From contig JAEXZY010000154.1 of assembly GCA_023404955.1 (NCBI GenBank), forward strand, positions 1-64,000: a stretch of DNA of 64,000 nucleotides, read 5' to 3'. The notes below the pieces were generated by a model that saw only the letters and a list, made by a program, of their open reading frames with translations, ran no database searches and had not been told where the DNA came from. A program made the position numbers and the translations under genes. The stretch is from Actinomycetes bacterium (GTDB lineage Bacteria; Actinomycetota; Actinomycetes; Mycobacteriales; Mycobacteriaceae). Shown here in pieces: positions 54,101 to 63,600 of this stretch. Position 1 is the stretch's first letter; every line of letters begins with the position of its first letter.

Positions 54101-54490
54101 ATGTTGATCTCGGGCCACATCCTGCGCCGCGCCGTCGCCGGCGCTCTGGGCGCGGGCGCGGTCGCCGGCGCTTCGCTGTTCGCCGCGATGCCGATGGCAT
54201 CGGCGCAGCCGGCGCTGCCGCCGAACTGCACGGCGGCCGATTTCGCCGGGGTCGCCTCCGGTGTCTCGGCGTCGACGTCGGCCTACCTGTTCACCCACCC
54301 GCAGGTCAACGATTTCTTCTCCAGCCTGCAGGGCCTGCCGATGGAGGAGCTGCGACCCAAGGTGGTCGACTACATGAACGCCAACCCGCAGGTGAAGGCG
54401 GAGATGACGTCGATTCGGCAGCCGCTGATCGACATCAAGAACCGGTGCGGCTTCTCAGAGCGTGACACCAACGGACCGCTGTTCCCGTAG
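54101..54490 (+). CDS. Rv0203-type secreted haem-binding protein, copy 2
   Basis: 129 residues with an AAGGAG ribosome site. Signal peptide (about 1-36, ending MASAQP), two Cys (PPNCTAADF and NRCGF) and the Y-x3-H motif in TSAYLFTHPQVNDFFSSLQ, followed by ELRPKVVDYMNANPQVKAEMTSIRQPLIDIK. It lacks the Pro/Ala tail of copy 1. The two genes, separated by 126 bp, are a tandem duplication with divergence; the shared Y-x3-H-P-Q-x-N is clear. H37Rv has one copy at this place. Confidence 0.85.
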   Translation: MLISGHILRRAVAGALGAGAVAGASLFAAMPMASAQPALPPNCTAADFAGVASGVSASTSAYLFTHPQVNDFFSSLQGLPMEELRPKVVDYMNANPQVKAEMTSIRQPLIDIKNRCGFSERDTNGPLFP

Positions 54491-54495
54491 GCGCA

Positions 54496-55242
54496 ATGCG
54501 AGACAGGGTGGATGCTTCGCCCACTCGTGGGGGGGAGCTGTCCGCCCAGGACGGCGCGGGTCGGACGGTGCTGATGGTGGACGACGACCCGGACGTCCGG
54601 ACGTCGGTGGCGCGCGGTCTGAGACATTCCGGGTTCGACGTCAGGGTCGCCGCCACGGGCAAGGAAGCGCTGCGGCTGCTGTCCAGTGAGTCCCATGACG
54701 CGCTGGTGCTCGACGTACAGATGCCCGAGCTGGACGGTGTCGCGGTGGTGACGGCGTTGCGGGCGCTCGGCAACGACATCCCGATCTGTGTGCTGTCGGC
54801 GCGCGACACCGTCAACGACCGCATCGCCGGCCTGGAAGCCGGCGCCGACGACTATCTGACCAAGCCGTTCGACCTCGGTGAGCTGGTCGCCCGACTGCAC
54901 GCGCTGCTGCGCCGTGCGCACCACTCCGACCCCACGTCGGACACGATGACCGTCGGGTCGCTCACCATCGACACGTCGCGCCGGCTGGTGTTCGCGGCCG
55001 GGGAGCGGGTCGAGTTGACCAAGCGGGAGTTCGACCTGCTGGCGGCGCTGGCCGAGAACGCCGGCGTGGTGCTGAGCCGGCAGCGGCTGCTGGAGCTGGT
55101 GTGGGGTTACGACTTCGACGTCGACACCAATGTCGCCGACGTCTTCGTCTCCTATTTGCGGCGCAAGCTCGAGCGCGACGGCCTGCCGCGCGTGATCCAC
55201 ACCGTGCGCGGCATCGGCTACGTGCTGCGGGAGGAGCCGTGA
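54496..55242 (+). CDS. OmpR-family response regulator, PrrA-like
   Basis: 248 residues; the true start may be internal (the first about 20 residues are non-conserved). Receiver: VLMVDDDPDVRTSVARGLRHSGF, phospho-Asp in ALVLDVQMPELDGVAVV, Lys in YLTKPF. DNA-binding winged helix: VELTKREFDLLAALAENAGVVLSRQRLLELVWGYDFDVDTNVADVFVSYLRRKLE and HTVRGIGYVL. Very similar in layout to PrrA (Rv0903c), and its place beside mmpL3 matches the PrrAB2 pair of M. smegmatis. It is followed after 19 bp by the kinase. Confidence 0.85.
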   Translation: MRDRVDASPTRGGELSAQDGAGRTVLMVDDDPDVRTSVARGLRHSGFDVRVAATGKEALRLLSSESHDALVLDVQMPELDGVAVVTALRALGNDIPICVLSARDTVNDRIAGLEAGADDYLTKPFDLGELVARLHALLRRAHHSDPTSDTMTVGSLTIDTSRRLVFAAGERVELTKREFDLLAALAENAGVVLSRQRLLELVWGYDFDVDTNVADVFVSYLRRKLERDGLPRVIHTVRGIGYVLREEP

Positions 55243-55261
55243 GAAGCCTGCCCCCGGGCAC

Positions 55262-56605
55262 GTGGTGAGGCTGCCGCGCGCCCTCCGGTCGGCTTCGCTG
55301 CGGACGCGGGTCGCCATCGCGTCGGCGGCCGCAGCGGCCGCGGTGGTCGCGGTGTTCACGATCCTGACCTCGATCGTGCTCGCGAACAACGATGCGGCAC
55401 AACTGGATCGGCGCCTCGATGCGATCGTCGACGCCAGCGTGTATCCCGAGCAGCAGTCCGATCAGCGCCGCGGCGTGCTGCAGACGGGCCGCTCCCGGTC
55501 CTCTGGGCAAGTGGTCTATCAGCGCGGGTTCCAGCTGCCCGCGTTGCCGCCCGGTACCGAGACCGTGACGGTCAACGGGGTCGAGTATCGGGTGCGCACG
55601 CTGCCGGTCGACCAGAACGGCGGCGTGCTGATGTCGATCGGCATCCGCGCCGACAGCATCCTGCTCAACCGGGCCCGCGTGCCGGTCTACATCGCCGTCG
55701 GGGTGGTGACGGTGCTGATCGCCGCCGGGCTGGGCTGGCTGTTGGCCGGGCCCGCGATCCGGCCGCTGCGGCGGCTCACCGAACACACCAAGAAGCTCGG
55801 CAAGGGGTCGGAGAGCATGCCCGAGGTGCGCGGGGTGCGCGAGGCCGAGGATCTGTCCGAGGCGATGGGGGCGATGCTCGACCGCCTCGCCGCCGCCCAG
55901 CGTGCCACCACCAACTCGCTGCAGGCCGCGCAGGACTTCGCGGCCAACGCGGCCCACGAACTGCGCACGCCGTTGACGGCGATGCGCGCCGACCTGGACA
56001 CCCTGCGCATCCACGACCTACCCGCCGACGAGCGCGCCGAGGTGGTCGCCGACCTGTCCCGGGCCCAGCGTCGGGTGGAGGGCATCATCACTGCGCTGGG
56101 CCAACTGGCGTCCGGGCAATTGGCCCAGGCCGAGGACCGCGAAGTGATCGACATGACCGACATGCTCGACCGGGTCGCCCGGGAGAACATGCGGGTCAAC
56201 CGTGACGTCAGGATCGAGGTGCACGCCGCCGAGACACTCGGCTTCGTCCTCGGCTGGCCGGGTGGGCTGAGGCTGGCCGTCGACAACCTGGTGCGCAATG
56301 CGATCACCCATGGGAACGCCACCCGGATCGTGTTGGCCGCCTACCGGCGTGATGCCGTGGCGACGATCGTCGTCGACGACAACGGTCGCGGTCTGCCCGT
56401 CGACGAACACGAAAGCGTACTGGGGCGCTTCTCTCGGGGCAGCAACGCCGCCCCCGGCGGATCGGGCCTGGGGTTGGCGCTCGTCGCGCAGCAGGCTGCG
56501 CTGCACGGCGGCTCCATCGAGCTCTCCGACGGACCCCTCGGCGGCCTGCGCGCCACCCTCACGGTGTCGACTGAGCCTGTGCCGCAGGCAGATTCAGAGG
56601 ACTAG
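55262..56605 (+). CDS. sensor histidine kinase, PrrB-like
   Basis: 447 residues from GTG 55262. Two membrane helices (about 17-42 and 140-165) bracket an extracytoplasmic sensor loop; a HAMP region (IRPLRRLTEHTKKLGKGSESMPEV) precedes the H-box FAANAAHELRTPLTAMRADLD and ATP-binding N-box NLVRNAITHGN, G1 VDDNGRGL and G2 SGLGLALV. Partner of the adjacent PrrA-like regulator. The signal is unknown; PrrAB in mycobacteria is tied to respiration and nitrogen or lipid control. Confidence 0.87.
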   Translation: MVRLPRALRSASLRTRVAIASAAAAAAVVAVFTILTSIVLANNDAAQLDRRLDAIVDASVYPEQQSDQRRGVLQTGRSRSSGQVVYQRGFQLPALPPGTETVTVNGVEYRVRTLPVDQNGGVLMSIGIRADSILLNRARVPVYIAVGVVTVLIAAGLGWLLAGPAIRPLRRLTEHTKKLGKGSESMPEVRGVREAEDLSEAMGAMLDRLAAAQRATTNSLQAAQDFAANAAHELRTPLTAMRADLDTLRIHDLPADERAEVVADLSRAQRRVEGIITALGQLASGQLAQAEDREVIDMTDMLDRVARENMRVNRDVRIEVHAAETLGFVLGWPGGLRLAVDNLVRNAITHGNATRIVLAAYRRDAVATIVVDDNGRGLPVDEHESVLGRFSRGSNAAPGGSGLGLALVAQQAALHGGSIELSDGPLGGLRATLTVSTEPVPQADSED

Positions 56606-56950
56606 CCGGGCGATCGTCCGCCAGCCGAGCAGCAGCGCCGCGGTGGTGAGTGTGGCGACGACGATGAAGCTGACCGCCGTGCCCTGTCCGCTGACCTTCC
56701 GCAGCACCATCCCGAGCGCGACCGTCGCTATCCACACCGCGACGCCGGTCGGCAGCAGCGCCGTCGGCCGTCGCCAGGCACGGACGAGGACCCAGCCGAG
56801 CGCGGTGCCGGTCAGGAACGGCCACGCCGTCTGCGCCACCCCGGCCACGGTCACCCCTTCGGCGTGGCTGCGGCGGCCGATCGCGCAGAACACCAGAACG
56901 CACACCACGTCAGCGGCCAGCGCGGCCGGTGCGCGACTACCGCCCCGCAT
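56594..56950 (-). CDS. DUF3054 family membrane protein
   Basis: 118 residues. Four hydrophobic helices: ALAADVVCVLVFCAIGRRSH, VAQTAWPFLTGTALGWVLVRAW, LPTGVAVWIATVALGMVLRK and AVSFIVVATLTTAALLLGWRTI, with the family's conserved D near the first helix and G-R-R-S-H-x-E-G. Function unknown. Overlaps the preceding M23 gene by 14 bp in the same direction, and its stop overlaps the convergent kinase gene. Confidence 0.8.
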   Translation of the reverse strand: MRGGSRAPAALAADVVCVLVFCAIGRRSHAEGVTVAGVAQTAWPFLTGTALGWVLVRAWRRPTALLPTGVAVWIATVALGMVLRKVSGQGTAVSFIVVATLTTAALLLGWRTIARLVL

Positions 56951-58199
56951 AGGTCATCAGGTCGTCCTGCAGCGGCATGACGTCGCGCTGGGGCTTCGTC
57001 TCCGTGGCGGGCGGCAGCCTCACGGGTAGCCCCGCGGTCAGCGGGTCCTGCGAATCAGGCACCCTGCCCTGGAGGTCGAACGAAGAGAACACGAACGGCA
57101 GACCGTCGGAGCGCAGCGGATCCGGCGTACTCATCACGTGGAAGTGCAGGTGCGGAGCGTCGGTGTTGCCGGTGTTGCCCAGATGGGCGAGCGACTGTCC
57201 CGCGGTGAGCCGGTCCCCGGGCTTGACCCTGATGCTGCCGGTCTGCAGGTGGGCGTACAGCGCGTAGTTGCCCTCGCCGAGGTCCTGCACGACGTGGTTG
57301 CCCGGATACTGGTCCAGCGTCAGGCCCGTGGGTGGCGCGAAGGGCGTCTCCTCGGCCATCCCGTCGACGACCGCGACCACCGGGCCGTCGGCGACGGCGT
57401 GGACGTCGGTGCCGTAGTACGGATAGCCGGCCAGATCCGACGGGGCGCCGCTGAAGAGCTTGCCGTCGGGCATCAACTGCAGGTAGTCGATCGCGAATCG
57501 CTCTGCGACCCAGGTCTTTCCGTTGATCGGGTTCAGCGCGCCGCGGTGACCCGAGATGCCGCAGCAGCCGTCGCCGTCCAGCCAGTTGGGGCCCGACAGC
57601 GGCGGGGCGATGGTGATCGGCGTCCGCTTCTGCACGGCCACCGGCGCGACCTCCACGACCATCGCGGGCGGCAGCAGCGGTGGCTGTGGTTGGCGTACCG
57701 AGAGCCCGATCGCGTGGATCAGCCGCTCCGGTGCCGGGGTTCCCGGCGGCAGCGCGACGTCCAGCCACACGTGCGCGTTCTGTGCGGGCCCGAGAACGCC
57801 TGTGGGAGAGGTGGATCCAGCAAGCCGGGTGACGGCGGTGAGACGGTCGGCGGGCAGCGTCAGCAGGGTCTGGTCACCGGCGCGCACGTCCAGCGAGGTG
57901 AGCGAAAGCTCCTGCGAGAGCGTGTTGGTCAGCGCGAGCTCGTAGACCAGGTGCGTCTTGCCGTCGGTCGCCGGCACGGGGATCGGTTCGGCGACCGCCT
58001 CGGCCACCACCGGCGTGAGCACGGATGGCTGGGCCGGGGGAGCGCTGGTCGACGTCGGCGTGGCACTCGACGGGCCGGCCGTCGTTGACGGGGACTGGGT
58101 CGAGCTGGCGGTGTCGGGGGCGGGGGCCGTGGAACAGGCCGACGAGCATGCCGCCAGGGCAGCAACGGTCAGGACGGCGAGGGTGCGGGGGAACGTCAT
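56937..58199 (-). CDS. M23 (LytM-type) peptidase-like lipoprotein
   Basis: 420 residues. Lipobox LAAC near residue 18, then a Ser/Thr/Pro-rich linker to about 60. A beta domain follows, and then the M23 domain: RGALNPINGKTWVAERFAIDYLQL, DGPVVAVVDGMAEETPF, GNHVVQDLGEGNYALYAHLQTGSIRVKPGDRLTAGQSLAHLGNTGNTDAPHLHFHVM. H-x-H of the zinc site is present (HLHFH); the first-ligand position reads E-R-F-A-I-D, so one His of the usual H-x3-D may be missing or displaced. Envelope peptidoglycan hydrolase or binding role. Overlaps both neighbours. Confidence 0.8.
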   Translation of the reverse strand: MTFPRTLAVLTVAALAACSSACSTAPAPDTASSTQSPSTTAGPSSATPTSTSAPPAQPSVLTPVVAEAVAEPIPVPATDGKTHLVYELALTNTLSQELSLTSLDVRAGDQTLLTLPADRLTAVTRLAGSTSPTGVLGPAQNAHVWLDVALPPGTPAPERLIHAIGLSVRQPQPPLLPPAMVVEVAPVAVQKRTPITIAPPLSGPNWLDGDGCCGISGHRGALNPINGKTWVAERFAIDYLQLMPDGKLFSGAPSDLAGYPYYGTDVHAVADGPVVAVVDGMAEETPFAPPTGLTLDQYPGNHVVQDLGEGNYALYAHLQTGSIRVKPGDRLTAGQSLAHLGNTGNTDAPHLHFHVMSTPDPLRSDGLPFVFSSFDLQGRVPDSQDPLTAGLPVRLPPATETKPQRDVMPLQDDLMTYAGR

Positions 58200-59377
58200 G
58201 AGGCCTGCTGGGTCTCCTCGGGCGGCGGCGGATGTGGCGCTTCCGGATCAGGGCTGAACTGCGGACAGATCGGCTCGACGGTGGCGGGCGCCGCCGCGGG
58301 GACGTCGGCGTCGAGATCGCTGTCGCTGTGCAGGTCCTTCTCGGTGCGGAACATGAAGAAGAACACCACCCAGCCGATCGCCGCGATGAAGATCCAGCTG
58401 ATCAGCCGGTAGATCAGCATCGCCGAGATCGCCGAGGCCAGCGACATGCCGCTCGACACCAGGCCCGGCACCAGCACCGCCTCCACCACCAGCAGGCCGC
58501 CCGGCATCAGCGGGATGGAGCCGACGGCACGCGCGGCGGCGTACGCGACGGTCACGCCGGCCAGCGACGGGTGACCCCCGGTGGCGTAACACGCGGCGAG
58601 CAGGCAGCCGACGTCGGCGATCCAGTTGAACAGCGACCAGCTGAACGCCACCGACAGATCCCGGCGGCCTAGCTGCACCGACTCGAGCTGGGAGAGAATT
58701 TCACGCCATTTCGCCAGCCCGGTATCGGTCGGCCGGCCGCGGGCGGAGTTGAACCAGCTGAGCACCCGCACCCCGATGCCGTCGATCAGCTCAGGGCGGG
58801 TCGCGACGGCCTGCGCGAGCAGCACCAGCGCCAGGAAGCCGCCGAGCGAGAAGATCAGTGACAGCGGGTTCTTGCTGGCACCCAGCAGGAACGCGCCACC
58901 GAGACCCAGCAGCGCCAGCCCCACCACCTGCAGCACACCCGACATGACCAGCTGCCAGGACGCGACCAGCGGGGACGCCCCCCACAGCCGCTGCTGGCGG
59001 TAGATGAACGTCGCCGAGAGCACCGGGCCGCCCGGCATCGTCGTCGACAGCGCGTTGCCGGCGTAGAACGCGGCCTCGCTGCGCCACTGGTGGACCCGCA
59101 CGCCCGCCGAGGCCAGCAGCGTGCGTTGGATCTGAGCGAAACTGTGCATCGACGCCATCGCCGCGAGCGCGGCGACCACAACCCACCACCAGTTCGCCGA
59201 GTACAGGCTCTTCCAGGCCTTGGCGAGTTGATCGCGTACCAGCACCAGTTCGACGGCCAGCACGATCACCGCGACGGCGATGAGCACCCATCGCAGCCAC
59301 CAGTACTTGCCCCGGGCGGGCCGCTCCGCACCGGCGCCGGCCGCGTGCGGATCCACCGGAGGAGCGTCGTGTGACAC
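58196..59377 (-). CDS. lysylphosphatidylglycerol synthetase-like (UPF0104) membrane protein (Rv0204c-like)
   Basis: 393 residues, about seven to eight helices. UPF0104/LPG_synthase_TM pattern: AFYAGNALSTTMPGGPVLSATFIYRQQRLWGASP, VATRPELIDGIGVRVLSWF and VAYAAARAVGSIPLMPGGLLVVEAVLVPGLVSSGM. A Pro/Asp-rich tail of about 55 residues follows. Place and size match Rv0204c (412). Suggested role in lipid flipping or transport is inferred from the superfamily. Confidence 0.82.
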   Translation of the reverse strand: MSHDAPPVDPHAAGAGAERPARGKYWWLRWVLIAVAVIVLAVELVLVRDQLAKAWKSLYSANWWWVVVAALAAMASMHSFAQIQRTLLASAGVRVHQWRSEAAFYAGNALSTTMPGGPVLSATFIYRQQRLWGASPLVASWQLVMSGVLQVVGLALLGLGGAFLLGASKNPLSLIFSLGGFLALVLLAQAVATRPELIDGIGVRVLSWFNSARGRPTDTGLAKWREILSQLESVQLGRRDLSVAFSWSLFNWIADVGCLLAACYATGGHPSLAGVTVAYAAARAVGSIPLMPGGLLVVEAVLVPGLVSSGMSLASAISAMLIYRLISWIFIAAIGWVVFFFMFRTEKDLHSDSDLDADVPAAAPATVEPICPQFSPDPEAPHPPPPEETQQAS

Positions 59378-59442
59378 GCCCTACAGGGTAAGGCGTTGAC
59401 CCGCCAGGACCCGCACGGCGAAGCCGCGTCGAGAAGTGCCGT

Positions 59443-59448
59443 TACGCT
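59443..59448 (+). promoter_or_regulatory. leaderless-type -10 box of the AI-2E family gene
   Basis: TACGCT followed by 6 nt and ATG 59455. Confidence 0.45.
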
Positions 59449-59454
59449 ACCGGA

Positions 59455-60618
59455 ATGTCTGCGCGTCCTTTTGTGGACCCGTCCGCCGACGAGTCGGTCA
59501 GCCCGCTGGTCCGCAAGGGTGCCGCGTGGGCCTGGCGACTCCTCGTCATCTTCGGCGCCGTGTTCGCGGTCCTGTGGGTGGTGCTCAAGATCGAGGTCAT
59601 CGTGGTGCCGGTGGCATTGGCCACGCTGGCCGCCGCGCTGTTGATGCCGGCCGTCGACTTCCTCGACCGTCGGGGTGCGCCGCGCGGTGGGGCGGTGGCG
59701 CTGATCCTGCTCGGCGGGATGGCCCTGGTCGGTGGCCTGCTCAGCTTCGTCGTCAGCCAGTTCATCGAGGGCACCCCTGCCCTGGTCGAGCAGGTCACCC
59801 GCAGCATCGACGGGCTGCGCCGGTGGCTGATCGACGGACCGCTGGGGCTGAGCCGGGAGCAGATCGACAACGCCGGTAACTCGGCGATCGAGGCGCTGCG
59901 CGACAACCAGGAGAAGGTCACCAGCGGAGCGCTGTCCACCGCGGGCACCATCACCGAGATCCTCACCGGTGCGCTGCTGGTGCTATTTACGCTGATCTTC
60001 CTGCTGCACGGCGGCCGCAACATCTTCGAGTTCGTGACCCGGATCTTCCCGTCCGGCACCCGACAGCGGGTCCGCGAGGCGGGCCGCGCCGGATTCCACT
60101 CGCTGATCGGCTACGTGCGGGCCACGTTCCTGGTCGCGCTCGTCGACGCGCTCGGCATCGGCGTCGGCCTGGCGATCATGGGTGTTCCGCTGGCGCTGCC
60201 GCTGGCCTCACTGGTGTTCCTCGGCGCGTTCATCCCGTTGGTCGGTGCCGTGGTCACCGGGTTCCTCGCGGTGATCGTCGCGCTGCTGACCAAGGGTCTC
60301 ATCTACGCGCTGATCACGCTCGGGCTGATCCTGGCGGTGCAGCAGCTGGAAGGCCACGTGCTGCAACCCCTGGTGATGGGCCGCGCGGTGTCGATCCATC
60401 CGCTGGCCGTCGTGCTGGCGATCGCCGGTGGCGGTGTGCTCGCCGGCATCGTCGGAGCGCTGCTCGCGGTGCCGGTGCTGGCGTTCCTCAACAGCGCGAT
60501 CCGCGTCCTCGTCGCCGACGACCCTGCCGAAGAGCATGCCGCCGCCGAGGCCGACGACGGACCCGTGATCAGCGCGGAACCCGACGACATCGAACCAGGG
60601 GACGCCGACCAGAAGTAG
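59455..60618 (+). CDS. AI-2E family transporter (Rv0205-like)
   Basis: 387 residues. Eight membrane helices; core pattern LLMPAVDFLDRRGAPRGGAVALILLGGMALVGGLLSFVV, then LTGALLVLFTLIFLLHGGRNIFEF and the C-terminal GVPLALPLASLVFLGAFIPLVGAVVTGFLAVIVALLTKG / EGHVLQPLVMGRAVSIHPLAVVLAIAGGGVLAGI. The family exports diverse small molecules. An acidic C-terminal tail of about 40 residues follows. Rv0205 (367 aa) is the H37Rv counterpart, between Rv0204c and mmpL3. Confidence 0.88.
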   Translation: MSARPFVDPSADESVSPLVRKGAAWAWRLLVIFGAVFAVLWVVLKIEVIVVPVALATLAAALLMPAVDFLDRRGAPRGGAVALILLGGMALVGGLLSFVVSQFIEGTPALVEQVTRSIDGLRRWLIDGPLGLSREQIDNAGNSAIEALRDNQEKVTSGALSTAGTITEILTGALLVLFTLIFLLHGGRNIFEFVTRIFPSGTRQRVREAGRAGFHSLIGYVRATFLVALVDALGIGVGLAIMGVPLALPLASLVFLGAFIPLVGAVVTGFLAVIVALLTKGLIYALITLGLILAVQQLEGHVLQPLVMGRAVSIHPLAVVLAIAGGGVLAGIVGALLAVPVLAFLNSAIRVLVADDPAEEHAAAEADDGPVISAEPDDIEPGDADQK

Positions 60619-60621
60619 TGC

Positions 60622-63600
60622 TTACAGGCGGCCTTCGCGGCGCAGCAGTTCCTGCGCGCTCAACCCGCTGCCGCCGCGCCGGGGCGCGTCCTTGTCGGGC
60701 CGGGTGTTGAGCTTTTCGGTGGCCGTGTCCGCGTCCGATCCCCGTGAGGTCGGGATCGCGCGGGTCGCGTCGTCCTCGCCGTCGTTGACGTCATCGTCGG
60801 CGCGCTGAGCCGGGATCGCTGTGGTCGGCTCGGCGGCGCTGGGGTCAGACCGGGGATCAGACCTGGGATCAGACATGGCCCGGGTGGGCTCGCCGGACGG
60901 GCGTGACGGCGTGGCGGGAGCGGCGGGCGAGCTGCCCGTGCCCCGCAGGTCACCGAGCCAGGACTCGATTTCGCGGTCGTCGCGCTGAGGCGGCGTGGGC
61001 GCCCCCGACGGCCCCGCGGGCCGCTGGCCACGCTGGGTGACTGCGTCGGCTGCGCTGTTCACCGCGTTGCGCACGGCGTTCTTGGCCACCGACAGACGGG
61101 TGGTCTGCGGCTCCGAATCCGACACCTGATCCGGCATCGGCGGACGCGGCGGCGGTCCCGGCAGCCGGGTGGTGCCTGCTCCCGACGGTCCGGAGAACCC
61201 GGCCGGTCCACCAGGCCGCGGCGCGGTGGCGATGCGGGTCGTCACACCGGCCCGGTCGGGGGCGGGGTGGCCGGGATCGTGCGGCGGCAGCGCCCGGGGC
61301 GGGGCAGCCACCGGTGCGCCGGCACCGACCAGCGCCTCGGCCGGCGCGGTCTCCCGCACCAGCGGGCGTTTGCGCTCGTCGGGCAGCTCCGTCTCGCCCA
61401 GGCCCATCTTCTCCTGGACGCGCTTCATCCAGCGCGGCGCCCACCAGCAGTCGTCGCCGAGCAGCTTCATGATCGCGGGCACCAGGAACATCCGGATGAT
61501 GGTGGCGTCCAAGAGCAGCGCGATCAGCAGGCCGAAGGCCAGGTACTTCATCATCACCAGGTCGGAGAACACGAACGCCCCGGCCACGACGGCCAGCACC
61601 AGAGCCGCACCCGTGATCAACCGGCCGGTGGTGGCCGTACCGATACGGATCGCCTCCGCCGTCGACATGCCGCGTTCGCGCGCCTCCACCATGCGGGAGA
61701 CCAGGAACACCTCGTAGTCGGTGGACAGACCCCAGATCACCGCGATGATCAGGCCGATCATCGGCGCCATCAGCGGCTGCGGCGTGTAGTTCATCAGGCC
61801 CGAGCCGTGACCCTCGACGAACATCCACGTCAGGATGCCCATCGTCGAACCCAGCGTCAGCGCGCTCATCAGTGCGGCCTTGATCGGCAGCACCACCGAG
61901 CCGAACGCCAGGAACATCAGGATCGTCGTGGTCAGGATCAGCACCACCACCATCAGCGGTAGCCGGTCGAACAGGCTGTGGATGCTGTCCTGTTCGAGCG
62001 CCGGGGTGCCGCCCACCGAGATGTCCAGGCCGCGCGGCGGCGCGATCGACCGCAGCTCCTCGATCTTCTGCGGGGCGTCGTTGCGGCTGATCAGACCGTT
62101 CTGGATGGTCCGCACCGACGGGTCCTTGGTCCCGCCCTCCTGGACGGACCGTTCCTGCCACATCTTGGTCGGGTCGTTGTCCGGGTCGGTGAACCCGCTG
62201 ATCGTCATCGCCTTGGCGCGCACGTCGGCGAGCTGCTGGTCGGTGACCGGCTGGCCGTCCTGCCGTTCCACGACGATCGTCAGCGGTTCGGTGCGGAAGC
62301 CCGGGAACGTCTTGTCGAAGTCCTCCTGCGCGATGCGGACCTTGTTGTCCGGGGGCAGGTACTTCTCGCTGATGCCGCCGAGCGCCAGCTGACCCAGCGG
62401 TATCACCAGCAGGATCATCACGATGAGGATGGGTGCGGCGAACGCGATCGGACGCTTCATGACGACGTTGACCAACCGGCCCCAGAAGCCCTTCTCGACT
62501 TCGGCGCGGGTCTTGGTCTTCTGCGTCTTGGCGGCCAGCCACTCGAGGTAGACGCGCATCGGCTTCCAGTTACGGAAGAACGGCACCCGCAGCAGCGTGC
62601 GCACCCCGAGGGCGTCGACGTTGTGGCCCAGAATGCCCAGCGCGGCGGGCAGCACGGTGACCGAAAGGATCGCCGCCAGCATGACCGACGCGATGATCGC
62701 GTAGGTGATCGACTTCAGGAAGCCCTGCGGGAACAGCAGCAGCGGCACCGACGACGCGACCAGGATGACCGCGGAGAACATGATCGTGCGCCCGGACGTC
62801 ATCACCGCGCGTCTGACCGCGGTCTCGGTGTCGTAGCCCTCGGCGATCTCTTCTCGGAACCGGCTCACCATGAACAGGCCGTAGTCGACCGCGATACCGA
62901 GACCCATCAGCGTCACCACGGGTTGGGCGAAGAAGTGCACGGGCATGAACTCGGCGGTCAGCCGCATGATGCCCAGGGCACCCGCGATCGTCAGGCCGCC
63001 GATGATGCCGGGCAGCGCCGCCGCGACCACGCCACCGAAGACGAAGAACAGCACGACGCACACCAGCGGGATGGCGGCCACCTCGGCGCGCTTCTGGTCC
63101 TCCCCGATGGTGCCGGTGAGTTCGCTGGCCAGGGGGTTCAGCCCGGCGAGCTGGATGTTGCCGCCGTTGACCTTCTCCAGCTGGGGTTCGATCGCCTGGT
63201 AGTTCTTCAGGATCGTGTCGTCGTCATCACCCTTGAGCGGGATGCTGATGAAGGTCTTCGAGCCGTCCTGGGTCTTCATCTGCTGGACGGTCTCGGCGGT
63301 GGTGTCCGGCGCACGCAGCCACCCGACCCAGCTGACCACCTGATCCTTGTGGTCGTCGACGACTTTGTTGAGCTCGCCGGTGACTTCCTTCTGCCACGCC
63401 GGATCGGTGACCTTCTTGCCGTCCGGCGGCGTCAAGATCGCCACCACGTGGCTGGTGCGGTCACGCCCGTACACCTCGTCGGAGATCACCGACGCGTGAA
63501 CGGACTGACTGCCCTCGTCATAGAAACCACTCTGGGTGACGTGCTGTCCCAGGCTGATGCCGAAGACGCCGCCGCCCAGGCACAGTGCGACCATGACACC

